From Epiperipatus broadwayi (Eukaryota; Onychophora; Udeonychophora; Euonychophora; Peripatidae), in contig JAQFVV010006197.1 of assembly GCA_028023455.1 (NCBI GenBank), positions 14,817,254 through 14,881,253 on the forward strand: DNA of 64,000 nt. The letters run 5' to 3'. Below the pieces are notes generated by a model. That model did no database searches and was not told the origin of the DNA. It saw nothing but the letters and a program-made list of their open reading frames with translations. This document shows, piece after piece, positions 47,440 to 57,060 of this stretch; position 1 is the stretch's first letter; each line of letters begins with the position of its first letter. The position numbers and the translations under genes were made by a program.

Positions 47440-47769
47440 TTAATAAAAAACAATTTTACAATTACTGTTTATATCTAAATTTCTTCTAGAAATTTCCTTA
47501 AAAAAATTGAATGTCCCTTGTACAAGAAAATTAATGTCTCTATCGGGATTGTTTAAACATACTTTTAGAAATTGTTTGAAAACGTTTAATTTGGTCACAA
47601 TCAGGAGTAATGAAGTATAACTTACCGGTAAGTTTTGTGCATTCAGTAGTAGATAACTATGCATAGTTTTTTTGGGTAGAATGAGTTCGGCCTTTTGGTT
47701 ATTATTTGATCCTGTGGTCCATTCTCCTAGTCGGTCACGAAAGCTTTTCTGGTATACATCTTCAGGCAC
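47440..47769 (-). CDS. Leader ORF inside the solo LTR
   Basis: 109 codons starting MPEDVYQKSFRDRLGEW. The first part, to about residue 49 (NAQNLPV), has balanced amino acid use. At that point the DNA reads ACCGGTAAGT, a near-ideal 5' splice site, after which the translation turns Asn/Phe-rich like the surrounding non-coding DNA. So the natural product is probably the first 48-49 residues spliced to a downstream exon that no longer exists here. The Met lies about 130 bp downstream of the TATA box. I do not recognise the protein. LTR-encoded leader peptides spliced to a body ORF are known for some retroelements, but that role is inferred. Confidence 0.4.
   Translation of the reverse strand: MPEDVYQKSFRDRLGEWTTGSNNNQKAELILPKKTMHSYLLLNAQNLPVSYTSLLLIVTKLNVFKQFLKVCLNNPDRDINFLVQGTFNFFKEISRRNLDINSNCKIVFY
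47618..47627 (-). promoter_or_regulatory. Splice donor in the solo LTR
   Basis: Minus strand CCG|GTAAGT follows about 48 codons of the leader ORF. The match to the metazoan 5' splice consensus is close to perfect. No acceptor partner was identified. Confidence 0.5.
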
Positions 47770-47900
47770 GATGTCTTCAGAGGCTCCGGTTCACTCCGAC
47801 ATGCTGAATTACTTCAGCGTAGAGTGATTTTGGATATATTATTGCTATCCAAGACCAACTAGAGAAACCAACGAACAAGATGTCCTTCAAACTGATCTCT

Positions 47901-47910
47901 GCCTTTTATA
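47901..47910 (-). promoter_or_regulatory. TATA box of the solo LTR
   Basis: Minus strand GGGTATAAAAGGCAGAG, a strong TATA box in a GC-richer context. The start site would fall about 30 bp downstream, near 47880. It drives the leader ORF at 47769 by position. Confidence 0.65.
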
Positions 47911-48277
47911 CCCTCTAGAGGCCCAGTTTTCCGACTTCTGCGCATATCTTTTGTTTGCCAAAATATCCGTTGATAATCTTATATATTCTTTATAAAATTT
48001 ATGTTACAAAGTCTCTATTTTTTTCAGCATAATTCTGCCATCTTTAATTAGTTGAAATATTTTTACTTTCTCTTATCTAGATTGGTAATTAGTGTCTTTT
48101 GTTCTCTCCAATTCTAACTTTTATTTCTAATTATATAAAAAAAACCGAAAGAATAATTTAACTTTCATTGTACGTTATTTTTTTTAAAAAAAATTAGTCA
48201 AAAAAAAAATCTAAATTTACTTTTTTAGCTTTTACCAAATGCCAATATATTTGTAACGTATATAAATAAACGTTACA

Positions 48278-48917
48278 TATATATATATATATTACGTATT
48301 ATAATAAATATAATTTTAAATTTAGTAAAATATAATTCTTTTTTGTTATATGCCTTTATTTAATTTATTTTGTTCTGTCTATGAAATCTTCCAAGTCAAT
48401 TTTAATTCCTATTTTCTGATCTAGCTGATGTATTCCCAATGACAATACATTTTTTAAAATAGCATTTGCAATAATTTTAGCAAAAAATTTAAATTTTTAA
48501 TTTTATATAGGATTCAGTATTCCTTATGACATTACCATCTGGTGATATTAAATTGAATCAATATTTTTTTCATTTGTAATTTGTAGAACTATATAAAACT
48601 AAAAAGTAGAAAATAAAAAAAATATACAAAATGTTTAAAGAAATGCTTTTATTCACATAAATACACTAACATGGACAGTCAAATTTAGGAGTTAAATTCC
48701 CAAAGAATCATTTAAATAAACTTGTAACTAATACCAATTTTGGATATATTAGAAAAATAGAAAAAAATAAGCATGATTCTTTGGAAATCTGACTTTTGAA
48801 TTTCTAAACATAATCACCCTGAACCTTTATTTGTGAAAGTTGGAGAAAATTTATTTTTTAAGGCATTACTCAATTTTTACTGCATTTATATGAACAAAAG
48901 AGTTTCTTTAAAATATC
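48278..48917. other. AT-rich DNA, nothing recognised
   Basis: Begins with a TA microsatellite, which is also the right-hand flank of the solo LTR. No gene was recognised. Confidence 0.45.
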
Positions 48918-49905
48918 ATCATTATCATTTTCAACCATTATTGATCCAATGCAGAATAAAGATATCTCCAAGTTCATTCCACCTACTCCGATCTCTAACC
49001 TCTCTTCTCCACATAACCCCAGCACCCTTACTTCATCCATCCACCTCACATGTGATCTCTTTCTAGGTCATTTACAATCCCTTGGAACTGTCCATCTATT
49101 ATCATCTCTTCGAGCAATATCTCTGGTCCAACTCCATTTCAATCTCTTAATTCTTTCATGATATCAGTAACATGTTTCTTCTCACACCGATGTATTTTGG
49201 TTTCAATCTCTTCTTGTTATTCATAACATGCATCTCTCCATACTACATTGAGTGGTCTGAAGTCTCGATATTGCTCTTCTGTTAGGTATCCAAGTCTCAT
49301 ATCATAAGTAAGATATGGTAAAGCATATTTACTAAATACATAAACATATTTCTTTTTATTAAAGCACTCAGAGTTTATTTCTATGATTAATTTTGTCCAT
49401 TGTGTTTCCATCTATAGTAATATTCTAACCAAGGTATTTATAATTCTTACTTCTAACTTATCATTATCGATCTTTATTTTCTTCTTTTGAGAAAATCCAT
49501 TGAACATTTACTTTGCTCTTTTTAGCATTTATCTTTAATCCTAGATAGTTTCTTACTTTCATCTGACAACTCATGCAACATTTCCTGAAGCTCTAAAGCA
49601 TTATTTGCAAAAAAAAAAAAAAAAAAAAGCAACAACAAAAAAACAAAACACCTACATCATCTGGAAAATCTAAATGACTTAAATAATCTCCATTTATTTT
49701 ACTCCCTTAATTTACCATTTTAATTCATAAAATACTTCTTGCAAAACTGCTGTAAAAATTTTTGGAGATATGGAATCCCCCTGTCATACACCCTTCTCAA
49801 TGTTAATATAATATTCCTACTACTACTATGTAATGTAATTGTTGCTGTTGCATTTTTATAAATATTCTTCAAAATGTGACAATATATTGGGTCTATATCT
49901 TAATG
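48918..49905 (-). mobile_element. RTE-type LINE, 5'-truncated, minus strand
   Basis: Minus strand, 5' to 3'. The RT motif B region reads LTLRR, then SPK-like KFLQQF...LQEVFYELKW. Motif C has the pattern VKINGDYLSHLDFPDDVGV, where FPDD stands for the usual FADD (about 49640-49690, next to a long A-run). The thumb reads YALPYLTYDMRLGYLTEEQY (49217-49411). A C-terminal part reads IETKIHRCEKKHVTDIMKEL and WMDEVRVLG. The tail ends in GATAATGATGATATTTT, as in RTE elements whose 3' ends are short tandem repeats. The order and wording fit the RTE clade. Stops, the A-run and the altered FADD show it is dead. Confidence 0.75.
49217..49411 (-). pseudogene. RTE LINE thumb-domain fragment
   Basis: A 64-codon frame. 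After a divergent first third it reads VFSKYALPYLTYDMRLGYLT then EEQYRDFRPLNVVWRDACYE. This follows the LINE pattern 'VLPALTYG.E.WTLT......L...QRAM.R.MLG', in which a Pro-aromatic strand is followed by a helix. It continues past the stop with LINE-like IETKIHRCEKKHVTDIMKEL. Catalytic motifs lie further upstream on the same strand. Confidence 0.7.
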
Positions 49906-49916
49906 ATTCAATATAT

Positions 49917-50138
49917 ATATATAAAATATATATTTTGCAGGTTCATCCGTGTTAAAAACTTTTAATATTAATATACTGACGTTTCGACTTGCTCACACAA
50001 GCCATCCACAGAGTTAAAACTCTGTGGATGGCTTGTGTGACCAAGTCGAAAGCTTGTGTGACCAAGTCGAAACGTCAGTATATTAATATTAAAAGTTTTT
50101 AACACGGATGAACCCGCAAAATATGTATTTTATATATT
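49917..50138. repeat. Near-perfect hairpin with GAAACGTC arms
   Basis: Two arms meet at AGAGTTAAAACTCT (centre about 50016). Each reads outwards GTGGATGGCTTGTGTGASCA, AGTCGAAACGTCAGTATATT, AATATTAAAAGTTTTTAACA and CGGATGAACC. The right arm has one additional 21-bp unit (50031-50051 repeated at 50052-50072). The GTCGAAACGTC block resembles the GAAACGTC at the PLE-B end, so it may be an inverted pair of PLE terminal repeats. TA repeats flank it on both sides. Confidence 0.8.
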
Positions 50139-51109
50139 TAACCCGTGCAAATCTTCGTTTTAATATATATATATATATAATGTAACAGTAATATCTGTGA
50201 TCATTTTAAGGAGAACAATGATTATTTAGCAACAGATCTTTTAATTAGAACAAAATTACAAAGGACTTCAATATTTTAGCATAAGTTAAGATTTTAATCA
50301 ACTAAAATTGACTTATTTTAGTTTATCATTTTAAGCAGCAAAAAAAACCAAAACAAAAAAAACCCGCCAACTTCTCTAATAATTCATGATTTTTATTTTT
50401 ATTTAATGCTAAAAAAAAGATAAACAACAACAACAAAAAAGGCATATAACCATTAATCAATAAGTTTATGTGAATTTATCAGAAAACCAATAGAGAGCCT
50501 TACTAAAAAAAATTAAAGCATGAAAAACAAATTTAATCTCCAAATATTATTAAAAAGTTGCATGAATATTATTACTGCATAAAAAAAAATGAAGTTAAAA
50601 AAAACCCAACAATTTTAAATGCTATAATTCTTTTGGACTAAAAAAAAAAGTACTGCAGAGATATAAAAATTAATGTCATTGGTAGTATTCATTATTTACA
50701 TTTAATATCATTTAAGTTTGCAAACCTATGCTAAGTTAAAAATATTTATCAAGCAAAGATCTGAAATTAAGGATGCTGGATTACCAATGTTAATCCTATG
50801 TTATATTTCACAATAAGCATTTAAATTTTTTTTTCTTATTTAATGAAAAAAGTTTTAAAAATAGCTATAAATTAATTTTTAAAAATGTGAAATAGTAAAT
50901 AGAAATCAAATATAGGTGTACACAGTCTTAGTTGTATAAACATATTAAAAATATATCTTAAAAATACACACAGAAAATGCCTCTTTTTTTTTTTTTTTAA
51001 TAAAAGAAATTTATGTTTATTTTCTTGCCAGATCCCATCTATTCTAATTCATTTGTAGTCATGAGCAGGGGCATGCAAAGATTAGCAAAGAACCCACATC
51101 CACCCTTAC
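50139..51109. other. AT-rich DNA, probable intron
   Basis: No repeat or ORF was recognised. It lies directly downstream of the donor site of the FERM exon, so it is probably intron sequence of that gene. Confidence 0.45.
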
Positions 51110-51273
51110 CTATACCTAAACTTGGAACCTAATGTGAAGAAGTACCTCCGAGGGGGAGGCTTGGGCACATGAAGCCGAAAGAAAGTATGGTTTTCCACAC
51201 ATGACTTCCAAAGATTCTTGCATGAACGATAACTGATCATATTGAAGCCTATCAGGCTGTCCACATTTTCCCT
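51110..51273 (-). CDS. PTPN4-like: Host exon: FERM domain C-lobe, PTPN3/PTPN4-like
   Basis: A single 164-bp exon on the minus strand. The acceptor is TTTATTTTCAG|AGGGAA (51274-51276) and the donor is TATAG|GTAAGG (51108-51109). It starts in phase 0 and ends after two bases of a codon (AG|N), which would complete the Ser of the family's usual FRYSGRT. It encodes about 54 residues: RENVDSLIGFNM, ISYRSCKNLWKSCVENHTFF, RLHVPKPPPRR and YFFTLGSKFRY. This is the end of the PH-like F3 lobe of a FERM domain, including the conserved RSCKNLWK.CVE.HTFF helix, and the start of the FERM-adjacent region. The wording is closest in my memory to the PTPN3/PTPN4 (PTPMEG) cytosolic tyrosine phosphatases, where FERM targets the enzyme to the membrane cortex; other band-4.1 proteins are the alternative. 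The exon looks intact, without stops. Confidence 0.85.
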
Positions 51274-51954
51274 CTGAAAATAAAAAATAAATAAATATAT
51301 AAGATTGTTAATATAAGACACTTATAACATGTTAAAAAATAATAATATAGTTTCATTATTAATAAAACATACAAATAAGTAAAAAAAAAAAAATGGAATG
51401 AGCATTTATTTACAGAAGAAAAAGACGAATATATAATGTATATTGGGAGATAATTGAGGGAGAGTTCATGTTTCAAACTGATTCCCAAGAGACTACCTCA
51501 AAATGTAGACATTGATAAAATAATGCATACAGAAACTAAAGTGTCTTATAAAGCGACAACTGCCCATTCAAGAAATAATATGCCTCTCAATCAATAGATT
51601 GTCTACCAAGCAAACAGCTCACCAAAACGAAAATTCACCAATGGATTTATTTATAAAATAATACTAAAATAAAATAAAATTTTTAAAGAATAAAATTCAG
51701 CAAAGATAAGAATATAGAAATAGAAATTTGAAAAAAAAAATCCAAGATCTGCAATAATAACTTTCCAATTAGCTGGCAAAAAAAATTATTTTTTTTTGAC
51801 AAAAGCATGTTTTCTGAAATAAAACCATACCCAGAAAAAAAAGGGCTGAAAATACAAAAGTTAAAACCATAAGAGTTCTAACATAGCAAATATCTATTTA
51901 CAATAGTGTCATTTATTGCAAGCTATAGTATTCAATAGATGCTATAAGGTTGTG
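51274..51954. other. AT-rich DNA, probable intron
   Basis: Directly upstream (minus strand) of the FERM exon's acceptor. A pyrimidine-rich tract precedes the AG. No other exon was found in it. Confidence 0.45.
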
Positions 51955-52050
51955 AATTTTCATCCCTATCCTTCTCATCTAATATTCCCAGACTAGTTTC
52001 TAAGTATGGCTTTCATCAGTGAAGAGTCGTGCACCTGGATCTTTGGATCT
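51955..52050 (-). repeat. PLE terminal-repeat fragment with hammerhead-like core
   Basis: Minus strand: CTCTTCACTGATGAAAGCCA, TACTTAGAAACTAGTCTGGG and AATATTAGATGAG, aligning with the PLE-C arms at 14899-15403. CUGAUGA and GAAAC are both intact, but the stem between them is weakened. No RT or nuclease accompanies it, so it is an orphan terminal fragment. Confidence 0.65.
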
Positions 52051-52254
52051 AACGCATGCAACCAACACCAACTTTTACCTTTCTGGTTAACTATAAAACT
52101 ATTAGCCCAAAATGAAAACCCAATAATGTTTTCAATCCAGAGTATACAATCATACAGATGTAAATCCAGTACAGTATCTATATATTTTGGTGTCTGTTTT
52201 TAAATAATCATACTCACCATCACCCTTTGATTGGGATAGGCATTAAACCATTAA
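52051..52254. other. Short unassigned spacer
   Basis: Lies between the PLE fragment and the LINE's 3' end. The frame at 52006-52203 has no family similarity. Confidence 0.35.
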
Positions 52255-52945
52255 AGCACCACAGATTTATTTTTCTTATGCTTACACGAGCTCTTAAAAC
52301 AGATGTGATGCTCTATGGCTTCCCCTTTATCAGTCAGGAATCTCTCTGCCACTATGCACAAACAGCTTAGCCACCTTGATGTCTCTTTGCATTCCCCAAC
52401 CTAAGTTTTTCTCATATTCTTCTCTATCCTATTTCCAGAACATCACCTTTGTCCACTCTATGACCTTTATATCTAGATCCGCCTTATCTTTTGCAAACCC
52501 TAGCATAAAAACCAAAAATCCACTTTCTGTATAATTACTTTGTTTATATTTATTCTTACATAACTTCATTATTTGTACCCTTTCTGCTTGTAAGCATTTA
52601 CATTCAATTAACAGATGCTTAATATTTTTCATAACTTGCAGACTAAATCACCACATTCTTCCATTTATGTATATTCCCATGTTACTAATGATCCTGTTCG
52701 AGCCTTAAACAGTAAACTATTTTCCTTGCTATTATCATAAATTTCTCTCACACCCAATGTTCTGTTTACTTCTATATATATTTAAACCCTTTTTACTCCT
52801 TATACTAACTTTCCACATCCCCTACTCCTTATTTTTTATTAAGGCATCTATTCTTCTAACCCATTCTCCTAACACAATCATCCCATCTTTTGTACAAATA
52901 TATTGTCATTAAGTCTTTATCCAAATCTTCTACATACTGTACTAC
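52255..52945 (-). mobile_element. LINE, 3' part, left of the LTR insertion
   Basis: Minus strand, downstream half of a LINE whose upstream half lies at 63196-64000. Across frames: KIRSRGCGKLV and EVNRTLGVREIYDNSKENSL, then LFKARTGSLVTWEY, ECGDLVCKL, and HLLIECKCLQAERVQIMKL (52432-52632). The last is the C-x2-C...H-x4-C zinc motif at the LINE ORF2 C-terminus. The LTR element entered between the thumb region (63.2 kb) and this part, duplicating ACTAC (52941-52945 and 63196-63200). Stops and frameshifts show that it was decaying before or after the insertion. Confidence 0.8.
52429..52632 (-). pseudogene. LINE ORF2 C-terminal zinc-knuckle remnant
   Basis: 67 codons. The first 20 or so, MKNIKHLLIECKCLQAERVQ, carry the His and last Cys of the motif. 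The preceding CxxC pair (CGDLVCKL) lies just upstream in another frame, so a frameshift separates them. The later part (DLDIKVIEWTKVMFWK) is typical of the extreme end of such proteins. Same strand and same element as the RT at 63.2-64.0 kb. Confidence 0.65.
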
Positions 52946-53646
52946 TGCTGTGTCCAGCAGTGACCAAGTTATTGCACAGCTTGATTGCAATTTAAATGAA
53001 AAAAATTAACACTAATATAATCCCAGGCAGCACGTCAAATTATTATTGACACTCCTACAATTATAAAGTTATTCTAAATGTTTCCAGCTCTTCAACATTT
53101 GAAGTTATCACATATGAATACGAGTTCAAGGCAGTTGATTTATGTAGGTTCTATGATCAAGTACTGCTGTCTCAAGTTATTCGTTGAATCTGGAGAAATA
53201 TTCTCGGAGAGGCCAATTGGCAAGGCTGACAATAATTGTCAATGGAAGAAACACGTCCATTCTTCATAGGCTACATGTAGCTAATAATCTTCTCTTCCCA
53301 CTTCTGGTGAAGATACTGTTCACATTTTTGTTTTACTAATCTAATTGGTTGGAATCCTTCAGTCCCACATGTAGTAATAATATTATTACAATCCAACCTG
53401 CATTTTTGTTTAATCAAATTAATCATGAGTTTTTATCTTTATAATTAATTTCGCTTCTTTTTTCAGATGATTCTTGTCAGGAATTTAATACATGTTTTCC
53501 AATGGCATTTAATTAAATAAATGCTGTGTCCATTGCGTTTATACATGCACATACTTATTTTACTTTAACATTTTCTGTCTCTTACAGTTTCAGTAAAAAT
53601 ATGCGTTTGATAAGATTTTTATTTTAATATACGCATATTTAGCACA
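52946..53646 (-). repeat. 3' LTR of the gypsy-type element
   Basis: A 701-bp direct repeat of 62512-63195. In plus-strand terms it starts TGCTGTGTCCAGCAG and ends TATTTAGCACA. It contains a short extra segment near 53225-53240 (GACAATAATTGTCAATG) compared with the other LTR. Divergence is visible throughout, so the insertion is not recent. Confidence 0.92.
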
Positions 53647-53656
53647 CCTCCTCCCA
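53647..53656 (-). promoter_or_regulatory. Polypurine tract
   Basis: Minus strand TGGGAGGAGG ends directly at the first base of the left LTR (TGTGCTAAAT). This is the expected site for plus-strand DNA priming and fixes the element's orientation. Confidence 0.85.
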
Positions 53657-53684
53657 GTTCAGAGATTCGTGTTTTACTTTTTTC

Positions 53685-53930
53685 CTATTCTCTGAACTTA
53701 AAACATAATAAGGGGGGAATTTTTCTTTCCAGGTTTGTAGTATTTTTGTTAGAGGCTGCATTGCTGTTGCGGCTTTTCCCAAATGTTCCATTTGATGTTG
53801 ACTTTTTCCTGAAACAGCTGCGGCATTTGTTGACTGTTTTCATCTTTCTGCATAACACACTTCCATCCATCATTCGGATGGACACCACTTGCTTAATTAA
53901 GTGGTGTACAATTTCAGTCTTATTCCAAAA
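53685..53930 (-). pseudogene. Integrase C-terminal tail of the gypsy-type element
   Basis: Minus strand from about 53890. The frame starts around VSIRMMDGSVLCRKMKTVNK and continues with a basic Ser/Asn-rich tail, stopping 40 bp before the polypurine tract. Ty3/gypsy integrases end with a module of pattern '[VI]R..DG.V..RN.RHL', followed by a variable basic tail. The position next to the tract and 3' LTR agrees. Everything upstream in pol (RT, RNase H, integrase core) is missing, replaced by the R1 repeat whose edge lies at about 53935. Confidence 0.65.
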
Positions 53931-56379
53931 TCTGTGCAGTCAATCTTAGCTTAAGATTGAGCTTCATGTTTCCACCTACTAACCTATGTTCAAACCCTAT
54001 ATTCCATCCCGCTCCTTTTGTCGTGTATATATCTGAGATGCGCATCTAAAAATTTATAAATTTTAACTTTCAATAACATTTTTTTAAAATTATTATTAAT
54101 TCTTTTTATTAATTATTAGTTCTTTTTTATTAAAGTATTATAGGTGCGGCTGGAATATATATTGTAGATATATGACTCATTTCACATACATACATATTAT
54201 TTAATTAAAAAAAAATTTCTTTTATATATATAGATTTATGTGCACGTATATTGTATGTATAATATATAGTTGATAAATTAATAAGTGGTGAATGAATATA
54301 ATGTTGTAAGAAATGATATTTTAATATGTTATTTTTCTTATTAAATAATTAATATATTCAGTTATTTAATTTTATTTCTGTAAAATAAAACATTCAGAAA
54401 GTGTAAAATAAGGTGATCAGATTAGTAGATTAAAAAAAATGTACATGTGCAAAAGAGTGTGAAAGAATGAAAACATCTGTATAAACACAAAAATGCCTTT
54501 ACACCTATTGCTATAGATTGCCAGCTTTGTTGTATTGTTTTTATCTGTATCTAAGATTTTTTTTTTTTAAAAGAGAGAGGTGCTTTGAGGAAATAAAGGT
54601 GATTATTAATTTTCTTGTAAAATCGCGATAGAACATCAACTTGTGAAGCTTTGACTTTTATCTCAGGATAAAGATTTCCAGGTGTCTTTTTTTTTTCTTT
54701 AACATTCGCAATATAAATGAATGAAACTATTTTAGAAGGGCTCAGTTTTTTTTTTTTTAAAGTTGTTGAAGGAAAGATGTAGCAGTCAATTTTTTTTAAT
54801 ATTGGAAAAAGAAGGAAAATGGAACAAAATTGAATTTATAAGAAGTTATTGACAATTCTATGAAATGAGATTAACATATTTTTCTGAGTATAATACCATG
54901 ACTCTGCATTGCTAAACCATTTTTTTCTGCTTCCTGGGTTAATACAGAATGAGTTAAAATCACTAATCTACTGTGGTCTCATATACCAATCAAATAATAA
55001 CCAACAAAATGATCGAGTTTAAAGCCAACCACACAAGCTATATGAAATGCTTCTTTTCTGGCTCCCGGTCTATTAAGGGCTCATTACCTTTGGATGAATG
55101 GAGAAGGGGAAGGAAGAGAAAAAGAAAATGTATAAAATCCATATATAGCCAAAGTTGAAGCCATGAATCAAATTTTTGTTAAAGTTTACCTCAGTCATCT
55201 AAAGTGTCTACAGCGATTATTATTATTTTTTTAAAAATGGGAGAGACAAGCAAATCCACCAGTACATACTTATTAAAAAGTATTTATAATAGCTCTTTTA
55301 AAATGGTAGAAGGAAGCCAATCAACAATAAATAATTTTAGAATCAAAGAAACAAGCAAGTCAATTGATTCATGTTTATCTTAACAGTATCTGCAATAACT
55401 TTCTTTTTTATGGAGCAAAGACAAGCAGTCTGAAAATTCAAACTCAGGACATTTATAAGAAGTGAAAGTGATCGGGTAACTATGAACTTTCTTTAACAGA
55501 TTTTTATTTTTACTTATTAAAAGTAAACCTTAATTTACTGGTCAAAGCAATTTTTCTTTTGATACAGAAACATTAAAGACTTGTTTATCTATAGTTATTT
55601 GCAATATCACACAACATAGCACAAACATAGTTTAAATCTTTAAACTTAAATTTTTCATTATTTTTTTATTATTTTTTTTTATATTATATATTGTAATGTT
55701 GAAATGTTTTTTTTTTTAATTGTTCTTCAGTTGATAATGATAATGAGCAACCTATAAATATATGCATTTATAATGTTTTTTTTTTATTTTATTTTGTTGC
55801 ATATTAAAATTAATATCATGTATTTTATTTTCTTTTACTAAAAGGTTGCACGAATATTTTTTATATATGTAATTTGTGGGTATACATTTTAAACATATAT
55901 GTTAACATTACCAAATGTGTGCATGTGTAACTGCTTATACAAACATGTCAAGGAATAGGTTATATATAAATAGTTTAAATATGAGAAATTATAAAGCAAA
56001 GCTTACATATGAATGGAAGTGAAATAAAACACACAGGATACATATGAAATTTATTCTATGATATAATAAGTTAGGAAAGACTTAAGTAAGCATTCCATAA
56101 AATGTATTTTTTTAAGCCAGCTTATTTTAAAATATCTAGAAATGACAAACCTATATATTAAGTTTATTTGCTTGTGCTTATATAAATTTTTATAATAATT
56201 TTTGTATTGAATTAATGTAATAATAAGCCATTTATTTAATTATTGATTTGATTTTAAAGAAAGAAAGAAAGAGTAATAGTATTAATAAAATATAATTATA
56301 TATATCTTAATTGGTTTTCCGAGTTCTTATTAAAAAAAAATATTGTTGTGTTTTTCTTGTCTTGATTCTATCATTTTAA

Positions 56380-57060
56380 TTCATCATCATTGCTCGCAGT
56401 TATTAATTATTATCATTCGTAAATAATGAGCAATCACTTGCAAATATTAAGCACTCGCAAAAGGTTAAGTAAACTAGAATGTTAATTTATCTTTGGGTAT
56501 TTGAGGATTATGCTTGATAATAACCAAATTTTAGTAATTATAGTTCAACAATAGAAAGCTAAAATTGGGTTGTGTCCAGGAATTATGTTCATCCTCATCA
56601 AAGATGGACATCGTATTATTGATTAAAATGTTTCAAATAATACTCTACAAGAGTTATGATCGCCATCATCATCATTAATAAATTATAATCATTAAATCTA
56701 ATGTTTAGCATAATTAATATATGTAGTAAATAAAGATTTATAGAAAGATGAATATCATGCATAGAGATTCATGATGATCATTCATCATCACTAATATTAT
56801 TAAATCATAATTTTAACTATAAAAGTATTTTAGTAAATAACTATAAACTTATATAAATGCTAGTGAATGTAATATTTAAATCCCCGTTTGAAATAGGATA
56901 ATTTTTAATAAATGCATATGAGTTTATAAAGAATAATTTATTGTTGTGAGTTTATTAATAAGCTATGGCTAGTATCATCATCACTATTATTATTATGATA
57001 TCACTATTATTATCATTCATCATTATTATCATCATCATTATCACCTTTATATTGTGATAA
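56380..57060. repeat. ATC/ATT-rich simple-repeat region
   Basis: Many short interrupted arrays of CATCAT, ATTATT and TCATTATC (for example about 56388-56400, 56660-56680 and 56976-57045). There is no coding capacity. Interruption by other sequence shows old microsatellites. Confidence 0.6.

Larger units (their letters stand above)
46916..48277 (-). mobile_element. Solo LTR, minus orientation
   Basis: A 1362-bp block with perfect short inverted ends TGTAACG...CGTTACA, flanked on both sides by TATAT (within TA-rich repeats, so the target duplication is plausible but not unique). It is clearly less AT-rich than its surroundings. On the minus strand it has, in order, a U3-like part, a TATA box (47901-47910), a leader with an ORF (from 47769), a splice donor, an AATAAA-containing stretch near 47090-47100 and the terminal CGTTACA. 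This is the layout of an LTR. No gag or pol lies beside it, so it is a solo LTR left by recombination. The TGTAACG start is common among Ty3/gypsy and related LTRs. Confidence 0.75.

Noticed and set aside
51252-51488. 78-codon minus frame upstream of the FERM exon
   Set aside because: It runs through the intron and into the exon in a different frame; splice sites give a better reading.
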